A stretch of 64,000 bases of DNA from NCBI GenBank assembly GCA_051652645.1, contig JBOFUP010000079.1, positions 3,617-67,616 of the forward strand, written 5' to 3'. The position numbers were made by a program, and so were the translations under genes. The stretch is from UBA7332 sp051652645 (GTDB lineage Bacteria; Bacteroidota; Bacteroidia; Bacteroidales; UBA7332). The first letter of the stretch is position 1. Each line of letters opens with the position of its first letter. Positions 26,154-36,051 of this stretch are shown piece by piece. Below the pieces are notes generated by a model. The model was not told where the DNA came from and ran no database searches. It saw only the letters and a program-made list of their open reading frames with translations.

Positions 26154-28886
26154 ATGAAGAAACTACTTTTTACAACATATTTGCTCATATTGAGCACGCT
26201 ATTTACCAATATCTCAATATTACAGTCGGCAAATCATCCTAGGATATTGGTAAAGGTAGAGGATAGAGAATTGCTGCTTAATAAAATTCAGACTAATAGT
26301 TGGGCAAAAAGTGCCCTAGAGTCTTTACGTGGTGAATTATGGCCATTCGTAAGTCGATATGCTATGACTATTGAGTATGATCCTGCCGTGCTTACATCAA
26401 GATATAGGATGAATTGGAGAGAAGGGTATAGATATACTGATGCGATTGTTGATGATAGTGGACGTTCTATAATTCAGCAGAGTGGTGACGCTAGTGGTCC
26501 AACTGTTAGGTTTTCAGAGAAGGGGTATCCAGCTGATTCGATTGGGTTTGAATATGAAATACCATCAGTGCATGAGCTCATTCCATATGATGTAGACTCT
26601 CTTCTTAGAGTTCGCCACCCACTTTCGGGAGATTATGTAAGAGTTAAGCCTAAAGAGTTAGATGCATTGATAAATAGTAAGATTAATGCTATCGCTCTAA
26701 AGTCTGCATTTGTCTATTGGTTAACCAATGAAGAAGAGTATGGGTATCTTGCTGCTGATATCCTTGATCAGTGGATGAAAGCTTCACTACTTCAAAATTC
26801 CATTGTTAATGGTAATATTGGAGGGATTTTTTGTGTGGATACTGAAGATGATTCTTACTATAATGAGCTATTATTAGCCTATGATTTCATTCATGATTTT
26901 ATGTTGGAAAATGGATATGAAGTAGCGCCTTATCAATCAATCTTCGAGAGTCTAGCAGAGAATGTTTTGCACAGAGGATCTATTACAAACAACTCCTTTA
27001 TAAAAAGTAGTTCTACTTTGCTATTTTCTGCAATGAATATAGAAGATAATCAAAGGAGAGAGAATTTTGTAGAATATTTTATATCTAAAGATACTATAGT
27101 TGATAAGCAGTTTGGCCATTTATCATTAAAGAGCATTATCTCTCAAAGATTTACGCCCCAAGGTTACCTTAAATCGCCAGCGAGGCTTCAAAATGAGATT
27201 TTACCTCAACTTCTTATGGCTGTTTATGCATGTGAACTCAATGGATATTCAATAGTAGGTAAATATCCTCAGCTTCTAGATACCTATTCTCAGATGTTAC
27301 AGAACTCTTTCCCAAATTTAAATCTTCCTGCATTCGGAGATGCTGGACGAGAGAAGATTGATCCTTTAATTATTGCACTATCAATGGCAATAAATAGAGA
27401 AAGAGGTGGGGAGTATTATGCTAACGCTGTGGATGCACTAAGAAAATTAGCACATAGAAACTGTTTTGATCTTGATAAATCAGGACTTTGGGGTCTGATA
27501 TTTATTAATGAGGATATTGATAAAGAAAAAGCAACACCATATTATTGGCAAAATTTTGGTTCTGTTGAGTATGCAAGGAACTTCTTTGTCAGAAGTGGTA
27601 TGAACCCCAACAAAGATCAAATGATAACCCTACAAGGAGGAACCTTCTCAAATAATCATGCTGATGGATTATCTATGGAGTTGTATGATAAGGGGGTTAT
27701 GCTTGGTAGCGATCCTGGTACTTTAAGAGATCTTTTTCATCCAATGCATATCGATTATTATTCACAGTGGGCTGCTCATAACACAGTAGTACCAGCAGGA
27801 AGCGCAAGCCCTGACAAATTGTTTAAGGGTGGGGATGCAGCTAAGAGCATTGGCAATATGGACCGTACAGCAACTGGAATGACTCAATCCTTAGGTTTTA
27901 TCAGTGGAAGGTACACAGAGAGATATACAAAAACTAATCAGGAGAGAACAGTCGCTTATATTAGAACGAGTGATTCTGCAGGATATTTTGTTGATATATT
28001 TAGGTCTAACAATAGATTAATGAATGACTATATTTATCACAATATTGGGGATTCTGTTAATTTGTACGATCACAGCGGCGCTGCTATTAATTTGATAGAA
28101 TCAACACCATTCACCGTAGAGCCAGATTTCCCCGGAATTAGATTTATTGAGAATACTAAATCAACGGGGAAACGATCAAAAGGTGTCGTGGCAACATTCT
28201 CGCTAAACGATTCTGAAAATAATCCACTTAAAGTTCAGACACTTTTCGTCTCTAATGCATCTAAAAACTATTATGTTGGTAGTTCACCGAGATCTATAAC
28301 AGCTCATGCTCCTTACAATCTCAAACCTACACCAACAGTATTGGTAAGGCAAGAGGGTGAAGCGTGGCATAGGCCATTTACAGCTGTTATTGAGGCTTAC
28401 AAATCTTTAGAGAACCCAAGAGTGCTCTCTGCTGAGTGGGAAAAGCCTGATATCAAAAATAGAGTAGCTGCTTTAAAAGTGACATTGGACAAAGAGATAG
28501 AACACTATGTATTTCAATCCCCTGAGCCTATTGCTCTCTTCAAAGATAATGCATGGAGTTTTAGTGGTTATTTCGGTCTGTTGGTAAAGGAGAATGGTAA
28601 CCTCAAACGAATGGAAATGGCCAAAGGTAAGGTCATGGGATATGGTGATTTCACATTTACAGCTAAAGATGCAAATGCTAACTTCACTATTGAACTAACA
28701 AATGATGGCTTTATAGTAGAGACGAATCAACAACTAGAGGTAAAGTATACACCTTATTCACGCATTAGCAAGAAGAGTCCTCAAATAGATAAAGGAGGTA
28801 CGAAACAGAGACTAGCAATGAAAAGGAGGTCTAAGGATACCTTCATCGTACCAGCTGTCAAAAATGGCGTTGTCAGACTTAAGTAA
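26154..28886 (+). CDS. Heparinase II/III family polysaccharide lyase
   Basis: 910 residues with a signal peptide (1-26, before NHPRIL). The N-terminal two-thirds is helical, an alpha/alpha toroid starting HPRILVKVEDRELLLNKI. The Heparinase II/III-like beta-sandwich follows, with the diagnostic NNHADGLSMELYDKGVMLG and SDPGT motif (His near residue 502). Such enzymes cleave uronic-acid polysaccharides (alginate, heparin-like or ulvan-like glycans) by beta-elimination. The substrate cannot be read from sequence. It lies 150 bases upstream of a SusC/SusD pair, so the three genes form a minimal polysaccharide utilisation locus. No sulfatase, kinase or regulator accompanies it. Confidence 0.82.
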   Translation: MKKLLFTTYLLILSTLFTNISILQSANHPRILVKVEDRELLLNKIQTNSWAKSALESLRGELWPFVSRYAMTIEYDPAVLTSRYRMNWREGYRYTDAIVDDSGRSIIQQSGDASGPTVRFSEKGYPADSIGFEYEIPSVHELIPYDVDSLLRVRHPLSGDYVRVKPKELDALINSKINAIALKSAFVYWLTNEEEYGYLAADILDQWMKASLLQNSIVNGNIGGIFCVDTEDDSYYNELLLAYDFIHDFMLENGYEVAPYQSIFESLAENVLHRGSITNNSFIKSSSTLLFSAMNIEDNQRRENFVEYFISKDTIVDKQFGHLSLKSIISQRFTPQGYLKSPARLQNEILPQLLMAVYACELNGYSIVGKYPQLLDTYSQMLQNSFPNLNLPAFGDAGREKIDPLIIALSMAINRERGGEYYANAVDALRKLAHRNCFDLDKSGLWGLIFINEDIDKEKATPYYWQNFGSVEYARNFFVRSGMNPNKDQMITLQGGTFSNNHADGLSMELYDKGVMLGSDPGTLRDLFHPMHIDYYSQWAAHNTVVPAGSASPDKLFKGGDAAKSIGNMDRTATGMTQSLGFISGRYTERYTKTNQERTVAYIRTSDSAGYFVDIFRSNNRLMNDYIYHNIGDSVNLYDHSGAAINLIESTPFTVEPDFPGIRFIENTKSTGKRSKGVVATFSLNDSENNPLKVQTLFVSNASKNYYVGSSPRSITAHAPYNLKPTPTVLVRQEGEAWHRPFTAVIEAYKSLENPRVLSAEWEKPDIKNRVAALKVTLDKEIEHYVFQSPEPIALFKDNAWSFSGYFGLLVKENGNLKRMEMAKGKVMGYGDFTFTAKDANANFTIELTNDGFIVETNQQLEVKYTPYSRISKKSPQIDKGGTKQRLAMKRRSKDTFIVPAVKNGVVRLK

Positions 28887-29036
28887 TACTGACCTGAACC
28901 TCAACTTTATATTTGATAAGTAACATAATATTAAAGTGAACATATAGCTTTAATATTATGTTCTATATCTATCGTAAAAACAAACCTAAACAACAATTCT
29001 TAATATTACATGTAATTTTTCCTTATTAAAAAGACG

Positions 29037-32000
29037 ATGATGAAAACCAAACTTTTGCTATTTCTAGCTCTATTTATGTCGGCAACTATTATGTTTGCGC
29101 AGAAGAGCTTAACTGTCTCAGGAGTAGTCACTGAGGCGGCTACTAATCTGCCAGCGATCGGAGTTAGTGTATTGATTAAGGGGACAAGTCAAGGTACTAT
29201 AACCTCATATGATGGGGATTTCACCTTGGATAATGTGCCATCAGATGCAGTTCTAGTATTCTCATATGTTGGAATGAAGAGTATAGAAGAGCCTGTTAAC
29301 GGACGTAAGGTGATTAACGTATTTATTTCAGAGGATACTCAAGCTCTAAATGAAGTCGTTGTAGTGGGCTATGGTACAAGTAAAGCTAAAGACTTGACAT
29401 CTCCTATTACATCAATCAAATCAGATGAGATAAATAAGCTATCTTCATCGAATGCAATGCAAGCTATCCAAGGTAAAGTACCTGGAGTGCAGATTGTAAA
29501 CTCAGGTGAGCCAGGTGCTGGACCATCTGTTCGTATTCGTGGTGTTGGCTCATTTACCAATGAAGGACCTCTTTATGTGGTCGATGGAATGTTTTTTGAC
29601 AATATCAACTTCCTAAACCCATCGGATATTGAAGATATGTCAGTACTGAAAGACGCCTCGGCAGCAGCTATTTATGGTGTACGTGCAGCAAACGGTGTTA
29701 TCCTTATTACGACAAAGAAAGGTAGCTTCAACCGTGATGCGACGGTGACTTACAACGGATATGTTGGTGTTCAAACACCTACTAATATGTTGAAGATGGC
29801 ATCAGGTCAACAATACACTGAGATGCTTCAAGAGAAGGGTGACGCAGGTAGCCTAGATCTTCTTCGAAAAGCAGCTCAGCTTTGGGGTGGTACAGGTACA
29901 AATCCTACTACTAACACTGACTGGTATGACGAATTGAGTCAATCAGCATTCATGCAAAATCACAGTGTGGATTTGAGTGGTGGAACAGAGAAAGCAGCAT
30001 ACTCAATAGGTCTTAGTTACCTATCTCAGGATGGTATCTTGAAGGAGAATTCAGACTTTGAACGATTTACAATGCGCACAAAGGGGGATTATAAACCTTT
30101 TGATTGGTTGAAAGTTGGAACAAATGTTGTCCTCACAAAATCTACAAAACACTCTGGTAGTAATGACGCTTGGTTCAAGGCTTTCATTGCACCATCTATT
30201 GTCCCTGTATATGATGAGAACAATGCTTTAGCATCTGGTAATAGATACGCCAGCTTAGCTGACATAGGATTAACTAATGGATATTATGCTAACCCAGTAG
30301 CTATGGCTCACTATCAGACTTCACAAAATGAGATACTACAGATTATGCCATCGGTATATGCAGAGCTATCATTTATTCCGTCAAAACTTACATTTAAGAC
30401 TACATATAGTCAAGATATAAGTTTGGATAGATACTATTCATATACTCCAACTTATGTAGTAGGTACAACTCAGAAGCAAGAGATATCGTTCTTAGACAAA
30501 GCCGATAACTATTACTTCAATCATATTCTTGATAATATCTTGACTTATACTGATAGTTTCGGCAAGCATAATATGACTGCACTTCTGGGTAATTCTATCA
30601 GAGAAGAGAACTATAGATTCCTTAGAGCTACTGCTCAAGATGTGCCTAGTGGTGCGCCTGAGTATGGGTATATTGATAAAGGAGACTCAAATTCAGCAAG
30701 AGGTTATGACAATGGTACAACCTTTAGAGGGTTGTCATTCTTTGGACGTGTTACTTACAACTATGATAGCCGTTATTTATTAGCTCTAACAATGCGAGCT
30801 GATGGTAGCTCCAAGTACAATGAGAAATGGGGGTATTTCCCATCTGTTGGTATTGGTTGGGTTGCAAGCGAGGAGTCATTCATGAGGGATCAGAAATTCT
30901 TCGACTTCCTTAAAATGCGTGCTAGCTGGGGTAAACTTGGTAACGATAAGATAGCAGCAAGTGCTGGATTTGCAGGTGTGAACAACCAAAATGGTGCTTT
31001 CGGTGATGTTATCAATCCTGGTATAATCAATCAGAATACATTCAGTTGGTTGAAATGGGAGGTTGTTAGTGAAACTAACGTAGGTGTTGAAGCTCATATG
31101 CTTGATTCAAGGCTTAAACTAGATGCTGACTATTATACTCGTACAACAAATAATGCTGTAGTTAGTACTCCTCAACCTATTACAGGGGAAATGGTACCTG
31201 CCAACGCAGGTAAGATTCGTAATAGTGGTTTAGAGTTAAACCTAACTTGGAGTGATAAAATAGGAAGTGATTTTAATTATAATATTGGAGCCAACTTATC
31301 AACTCTTAAGAATGAGGTTGTATCTCTCAAAGGTAATGTGCCATATCTACTTACTGGTTCAGCAGAATTCCGTACTATTATTTTGCCAGGAGAAGCAATC
31401 AACTCTTTCTACGGATATAAAGTTGTTGGTGTATATCAAAACCAAGCTCAAATTGATGCAGACCCTATCTCTAAGAACCATTCAGGTCTTGAACCAGGGG
31501 ATTTAATCTATGAGGACTTGAACAATGATGGTATTATAGATTCAAATGATAGACAAATATTAGGATCTAACCTTCCTAAGTTTACTTATGGGTTTAATAT
31601 GGGTATGAGTTACAAGAACTTTGATTTCTCAATGTCAATGGTTGGTGTAGCTGGGAATAAGATAGTAAACCAAAAGAGAGGTGTACGTCGTTTCGATAGT
31701 TATATGAACTACGATGCTGACTTGGTTGAGAATAGATGGCAAGGAGAAGGAACTTCAAATAAGTATCCTTCAGCAGCAGGACTTGATAAGCCTTGGAACA
31801 TCTCAAACTTTAGCTCGTTCCTAGTGGAGAGTGGTAACTACTTTAGAATCCAGAATATTCAGTTAGGTTATACATTCAATCACATTGGACCTAAAGATAA
31901 AAAGGGTGTATCTCTTAGAGTTTATGCATCTGCTGACCGTCCTTTTACTTTCTTCAAGTATAATGGATTCACCCCAGAGATCTCAAGCGGATTCGACACA

Positions 32001-32054
32001 CAAACTTATCCAATGGCTTCAAACTACACTTTTGGTGTGAAGCTAACCTACTAA
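29037..32054 (+). CDS. SusC/RagA family TonB-linked outer-membrane transporter (lyase locus)
   Basis: 1005 residues. Signal peptide (to about 21, MFAQ), a carboxypeptidase-regulatory-like domain (about 25-100, GVVTEAATNLPAIGVSVLIK), a TonB box region NEVVVVGYGTSKAKDLT, a plug domain with VRIRGVGSFTNEGPLYVVDG and SVLKDASAAAIYGVRAANGV, then a 22-strand barrel ending FGVKLTY. No STN domain, so no direct anti-sigma signalling. It imports oligosaccharides with its SusD partner, 19 bases downstream. Substrate presumably the products of the upstream lyase. ATG codons at 29037 and 29040 are both possible starts. Confidence 0.93.
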   Translation: MMKTKLLLFLALFMSATIMFAQKSLTVSGVVTEAATNLPAIGVSVLIKGTSQGTITSYDGDFTLDNVPSDAVLVFSYVGMKSIEEPVNGRKVINVFISEDTQALNEVVVVGYGTSKAKDLTSPITSIKSDEINKLSSSNAMQAIQGKVPGVQIVNSGEPGAGPSVRIRGVGSFTNEGPLYVVDGMFFDNINFLNPSDIEDMSVLKDASAAAIYGVRAANGVILITTKKGSFNRDATVTYNGYVGVQTPTNMLKMASGQQYTEMLQEKGDAGSLDLLRKAAQLWGGTGTNPTTNTDWYDELSQSAFMQNHSVDLSGGTEKAAYSIGLSYLSQDGILKENSDFERFTMRTKGDYKPFDWLKVGTNVVLTKSTKHSGSNDAWFKAFIAPSIVPVYDENNALASGNRYASLADIGLTNGYYANPVAMAHYQTSQNEILQIMPSVYAELSFIPSKLTFKTTYSQDISLDRYYSYTPTYVVGTTQKQEISFLDKADNYYFNHILDNILTYTDSFGKHNMTALLGNSIREENYRFLRATAQDVPSGAPEYGYIDKGDSNSARGYDNGTTFRGLSFFGRVTYNYDSRYLLALTMRADGSSKYNEKWGYFPSVGIGWVASEESFMRDQKFFDFLKMRASWGKLGNDKIAASAGFAGVNNQNGAFGDVINPGIINQNTFSWLKWEVVSETNVGVEAHMLDSRLKLDADYYTRTTNNAVVSTPQPITGEMVPANAGKIRNSGLELNLTWSDKIGSDFNYNIGANLSTLKNEVVSLKGNVPYLLTGSAEFRTIILPGEAINSFYGYKVVGVYQNQAQIDADPISKNHSGLEPGDLIYEDLNNDGIIDSNDRQILGSNLPKFTYGFNMGMSYKNFDFSMSMVGVAGNKIVNQKRGVRRFDSYMNYDADLVENRWQGEGTSNKYPSAAGLDKPWNISNFSSFLVESGNYFRIQNIQLGYTFNHIGPKDKKGVSLRVYASADRPFTFFKYNGFTPEISSGFDTQTYPMASNYTFGVKLTY

Positions 32055-32073
32055 CCTATTAAACGACTGTAAA

Positions 32074-33615
32074 ATGAAAAATAGAGCAAAAATATATTGT
32101 ATCACAGCACTATTAGCTGGATCACTTTTCACTCTAGGTAGTTGCTCAGACTATCTAGATAAGATGCCTGAGAACCAACTTCCAGTAGATGATACAGACT
32201 ATACTATCACTTCGAATGCTTACAAGCAAGTGGTTGGTATCTATGGTCTAGCAGGGCAGAGATTTACTGCTTGGGGTTCACTAGGTTTTATGGCAGTTAG
32301 AGGTGATGATACAGAGAAGGGTGGTGCAGAGAATGATCAAGCAGAGTTTAGAGATCTACACAACTTTAACTACACTTCAGTTCCTAATTTTTGGGTCAAT
32401 AATGAGACTTGGAAAGGACTATATAGAATAGTAATGTCCTCAAATCTTGCTATTGATGCATTAGACAAGTATTCCGCATTTGCTTCTGCAGCAGATAAAT
32501 CAAAGATTGAGATTTACAAAGGAGAGGTTAGATTCCTTCGTGCATACTCTTTCTTTATCCTAGCTCGAGTATATGGAGGTGTACCTGTATTTACAGACAA
32601 CAAGAGTCCTGATGCTACAATAAAGAAATCTCACGAAGAGGTATTACGTTTTGTTATCTCAGAGTGTGAACAGATTTCAACTATTCTTCCAGCGATCAGA
32701 CCAATTAATGCTGAACATAAAGGAGCCGCTACAAGCTACTCAGCTTTAGCTCTTCAAGCGAAAGCGGCTTCAGATATTCTTGATTATGATGTTATGCTTA
32801 GTGCCACTAACGCTATCATCGAGTCAGGTGAGTTTGAGCTTTTCGAAGACTATTACAACTTGTTTAAAAAATCTGGAGAGCTTTCTTCAGAGAATCTTTT
32901 TGAACTTCAGTATACTTTCCAAGGTTCGGAGACTGGTGATTCGTTTGTTTCAGATAATTATTGGGCTTTCCAAGGTCCTGGTGTTGGTGCAAACTTCAAA
33001 AGTGTTAAGAAGTTTGGCTCAAACAATGAACAAAATATGGAAGGTGGATGGGGTTTCTTACCTGTTAACAAGAAACTGTCTGACTTTATGATCGAGCGTG
33101 GTGAGGGTATTAGGTATAGTACAACTGTATTACCTACCTCAGGGATGTTCGATGCAAATAATAGAAGTTGTTTCATCACGCTTTCTAACGACACTCTATA
33201 TCCTGGAAATGATGGATCACCAACTCAGTATAATGGTAAAGCTTACCTGCCTTCTGTTGAACTAATACGTAGTTTGTATGGTGGTGATAAGAATGTAATC
33301 ATGATTCGTTACGCAGACATTCTTCTTCTTAACGCAGAGGCCCGTATTGCTACCGGGGGAAATGGGGATCAGCAAATAAACCTTGTTCGTCAGAGAGCCG
33401 GAATGCCTGCTATTTCTGGTGCAACTATGGACGACATCATTGATGAAAGATATGTAGAGCTTGGATGTGAGTATGGAGAGAGATATTATGACCTTGTTCG
33501 TACTGGAAGAGCTACTACTGTATTAGCTAATCAAGGTAATGGTTACACAACGGATAAGAGATTCTATCCTATTCCTCAGGAGCAGGTTGACTTGAATCCA
33601 TCTTTAGGTAATTAA
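32074..33615 (+). CDS. SusD/RagB family lipoprotein (lyase locus)
   Basis: 513 residues. Lipoprotein signal with lipobox LGSC followed by SDYLDKMPENQLP, the usual SusD opening. TPR-like helices include VRFLRAYSFFILARVYGGVPVF. The C-terminal region has ADILLLNAEARIAT, IDERYVELGCEYGERYYDL and RFYPIPQEQVDLNPSL, the SusD/RagB hallmark. It forms the lid on SusC and captures glycans at the cell surface. Last gene of the locus; followed by a perfect 62-bp palindrome. Confidence 0.93.
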   Translation: MKNRAKIYCITALLAGSLFTLGSCSDYLDKMPENQLPVDDTDYTITSNAYKQVVGIYGLAGQRFTAWGSLGFMAVRGDDTEKGGAENDQAEFRDLHNFNYTSVPNFWVNNETWKGLYRIVMSSNLAIDALDKYSAFASAADKSKIEIYKGEVRFLRAYSFFILARVYGGVPVFTDNKSPDATIKKSHEEVLRFVISECEQISTILPAIRPINAEHKGAATSYSALALQAKAASDILDYDVMLSATNAIIESGEFELFEDYYNLFKKSGELSSENLFELQYTFQGSETGDSFVSDNYWAFQGPGVGANFKSVKKFGSNNEQNMEGGWGFLPVNKKLSDFMIERGEGIRYSTTVLPTSGMFDANNRSCFITLSNDTLYPGNDGSPTQYNGKAYLPSVELIRSLYGGDKNVIMIRYADILLLNAEARIATGGNGDQQINLVRQRAGMPAISGATMDDIIDERYVELGCEYGERYYDLVRTGRATTVLANQGNGYTTDKRFYPIPQEQVDLNPSLGN

Positions 33616-33617
33616 TT

Positions 33618-33679
33618 ATAGTATAAAGAAAGAGAGAGCACTAGGGAATTCCCTAGTGCTCTCTCTTTCTTTATACTAT
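33618..33679 (+). terminator. 62-bp perfect palindrome ending the lyase SusCD locus
   Basis: Bases 33618-33648 are the exact reverse complement of 33649-33679, with GAATTC at the centre. As RNA it gives a stem of about 29 bp with a four-base loop. It begins three bases after the SusD stop. The 3' arm is U-rich within the stem, but no long U-run follows. Confidence 0.8.
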
Positions 33680-34151
33680 CAAATTTTCTTAATGCTAACA
33701 TTGTACTGTTACGATCTAGAATAAAATTTTAGCATAGTACTAATCTTATTCGATTGTTTGATTTCTACTTTTATAAGTGCCAATTTCAAGTGTACAAATA
33801 ACCACCCCTTCTTGTTAACCTTTTACAGCACACTATAATGTCCTCCATACTAATTTTTGCAATCTCTTTACTACCCGCTGAATAGAGAGATCATATTTTA
33901 CCTCTTAATCTGTATAATAGATAGCTTAAGTATAGATATCTTAAAAGCCTCAGAGGTTCTTATCTAACTGCAGAAATGATGTTATCTCATAGTGTTTTTT
34001 GATTCGTTTGTCAGTACCAACAGCCTATAGGTAGCCTATAGTTAGGTCGTAGCTCAAGTTCTCAATGGCTTTTAATCGCTAATTGTAAGTAGGAGGAGTT
34101 AACTAATAATGTTTTATAACTTACACTCATGTTTTCACAAAGGTATAATCT
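33680..34151. other. Non-coding AT-rich region with a diverged repeat copy
   Basis: About 470 bases between the SusCD palindrome and the LRR gene terminator, with no credible ORF. The only structure I can support is the repeat at 34039-34102. The rest shows stop codons in all frames and no hairpin worth reporting. Confidence 0.6.
34039..34102 (-). repeat. Diverged intergenic repeat, copy A
   Basis: On the - strand this segment matches 58760-58814. A 36-base block (34067-34102) agrees at 28 of 36 positions and a 14-base block (34039-34052) is identical (CTACGACCTAACTA on the - strand). The spacers between blocks are 14 and 5 bases. The two copies lie in opposite orientation at the two ends of the protease/LRR/SusCD region. 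Confidence 0.6.
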
Positions 34152-34201
34152 TATAAATAAGGGGAGTTTAGTCCATTTTGACTAAACTCCCCTTATTTAT
34201 A
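34152..34201 (-). terminator. Terminator of the M6 protease-LRR operon
   Basis: A perfect 22-bp stem (34152-34173 with 34180-34201) and a 6-base loop, about 20 bases beyond the stop of the - strand LRR gene. Confidence 0.75.
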
Positions 34202-34223
34202 GAATATAAACTATATAAAGTCT

Positions 34224-36023
34224 TTATTCTTCTCCTTCAAGATCTTCCTCTCCCGGGAAAGAGTGGCAATTATTAAAGCCAAATCCTTCTTGTTGAGGGC
34301 AGATAGCAGAAGTTGAATAGCGGTGTACCTCATTCGATGGAGGGTTTCCGTTATTGAAATCCCACATTACATCATGTATATTTGTTGGGATATCACCTGA
34401 CAGTTTATTGCCAAAGACAACAAAATTGAATAGAGATTCTGCTAAAACTACATTTTGTATACCTCCTGTAAGGTTGTTATTACTAACATCGAAATAGTAA
34501 AGGATATTGTTATTGGGAAGTTTTACTTCTCCTGTAAGATTAGCATTTGTAACTAAGAAAGTTGTAAGCTTAGTCAGTTTGTCTATATTATCAAGATTTC
34601 CAGTAATATTGTTTTTTGTCGTCGTTGCAGAAGTGATAACGAAGTGGCTTAGATTTGAGTATGAGTATATCTCAGATGGGATCTCACCTTCTAATACACC
34701 TTCGTTCTGATCAATCTGTAGCATCTCCAAGTTTGGTTTACCAGCAAGCCAATTAATTGAGCCATTAAGTTTGTTGTAGTTTAGCAATATCTTCTCAAGC
34801 TTTGACATATTAGTAAGCATTTCATTAGGGTTAAAGGATATTCCTAATGATCCAAGACCTAATACTTTTAGATTAACCAACTCTTTAAATTCAGTTGGAA
34901 TAGTAAATGAAGATCTTACTTTGCTGATAGTAATCTCCTCAAGTGATTTCCAATTTGAGATGTTGCCAGGGAACTGAGAAACTTTATTCGCGGATAATGA
35001 AAGTTTCTTTAGTTTAGTCAGTTCACCCATATCGCTTGGAAGTGAAGAGATATTTGGCATATATAGAGTTAGTTCTTCTAAGTTTGAAAGCGCAGATATA
35101 CCACTTGGCATAGCTCCACTAACGTAAGGTAGTCCTAGTGAGAGTATCTTAATCGACGGAAGCTGGTATATCAGAGATATTGGGTTTGTAGTTATATCAT
35201 TTGGTTCAATATTTGATATATATAAGTGATTTAGTTTAGTCAAGTTTTTATACTCGTCTGTTGGTTCCCATTTCAATGAAGAACTTTGAGCAGCAGAGAT
35301 ATAAAGAGTCTCAAGATTAGTAAGAAGAGTTAATTGTCTTGGAACTTCTCCCACTAGAGCGTCAGCAGCTAGAAGTAGTGCTTTAAGTTCAGAGATGTAG
35401 CCTAGCTCTTTTGGAAGATTACCTTTCATTCCTGCAACTCTAGAAAGATCAAGAGACGTAACTCTATGCTCTCCATTTATCACTTCAGTTTCTACACCAG
35501 CCCAGCTAGTCATAGGTTTTGCTATATCCCATGGGAATTCAGTAGAGCGGCTATCGCCATACCAATTGTGTCCCTCAGTTGCTTTGTAAAGTGTTACAAG
35601 AGAAAGGCTATCTTGAAGTCGGCTATATGTGTGTGTTGCTCCTGATTGTGAAATACCAATACGTTTTTGTACCTCACCATTTTTTGAGATAAGTAGGTGG
35701 GCATAACGATTGAAGTCATCGCTGTATGCTTGTGGGAGTACATTAACTTCTGTTTTTCCCGATTTTCCTGATTGAGGAGTTACGTTAAGCCATTCAATAC
35801 CAGTTTCTGATATCTCAATAGCCCATTCGCTACCTGTTGATTCAATATTAAAACTTTGGGCAGTAGCTGATCCTGTAAAAATAAGAGTGTCTGTACTTAT
35901 AGACAGGGATTCAGGCTCAATAGTCGGTTCATCATCCTTTGAGCAGCTAGCTAGTGTTGCAAGCAAAGTCATTGCTCCAAAGCAAAGTGGAGCAAATCTG
36001 TAAATTTTGAATGTTTTGTTCAT
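34224..36023 (-). CDS. BACON-LRR surface lipoprotein 1
   Basis: 599 residues. Lipobox LASC followed by SKDDEPTIEPE, an acidic start suggesting surface export. Residues about 36-130 form a BACON-like Ig domain (EWLNVTPQSGKSGKTEVNV, ending IGISQSG). Then comes the cap typical of bacterial LRR proteins (LQDSLSLVTLYKATEGHNWYG and WAGVETEVING) and about 15 LRRs (about 190-560; NLPKELGYISELKALLL, LTKLKKLSLSANKVSQFP). It ends AICPQQEGFGFNNC plus an acidic tail. LRRs of this kind usually bind proteins. It lies 28 bases downstream of the M6 protease and is cotranscribed; four paralogues lie at 39.6-46.8 kb. Ligand unknown. Confidence 0.85.
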   Translation of the reverse strand: MNKTFKIYRFAPLCFGAMTLLATLASCSKDDEPTIEPESLSISTDTLIFTGSATAQSFNIESTGSEWAIEISETGIEWLNVTPQSGKSGKTEVNVLPQAYSDDFNRYAHLLISKNGEVQKRIGISQSGATHTYSRLQDSLSLVTLYKATEGHNWYGDSRSTEFPWDIAKPMTSWAGVETEVINGEHRVTSLDLSRVAGMKGNLPKELGYISELKALLLAADALVGEVPRQLTLLTNLETLYISAAQSSSLKWEPTDEYKNLTKLNHLYISNIEPNDITTNPISLIYQLPSIKILSLGLPYVSGAMPSGISALSNLEELTLYMPNISSLPSDMGELTKLKKLSLSANKVSQFPGNISNWKSLEEITISKVRSSFTIPTEFKELVNLKVLGLGSLGISFNPNEMLTNMSKLEKILLNYNKLNGSINWLAGKPNLEMLQIDQNEGVLEGEIPSEIYSYSNLSHFVITSATTTKNNITGNLDNIDKLTKLTTFLVTNANLTGEVKLPNNNILYYFDVSNNNLTGGIQNVVLAESLFNFVVFGNKLSGDIPTNIHDVMWDFNNGNPPSNEVHRYSTSAICPQQEGFGFNNCHSFPGEEDLEGEE

Positions 36024-36051
36024 ATATCTATTTTTTAAGTAATTGTAATTA

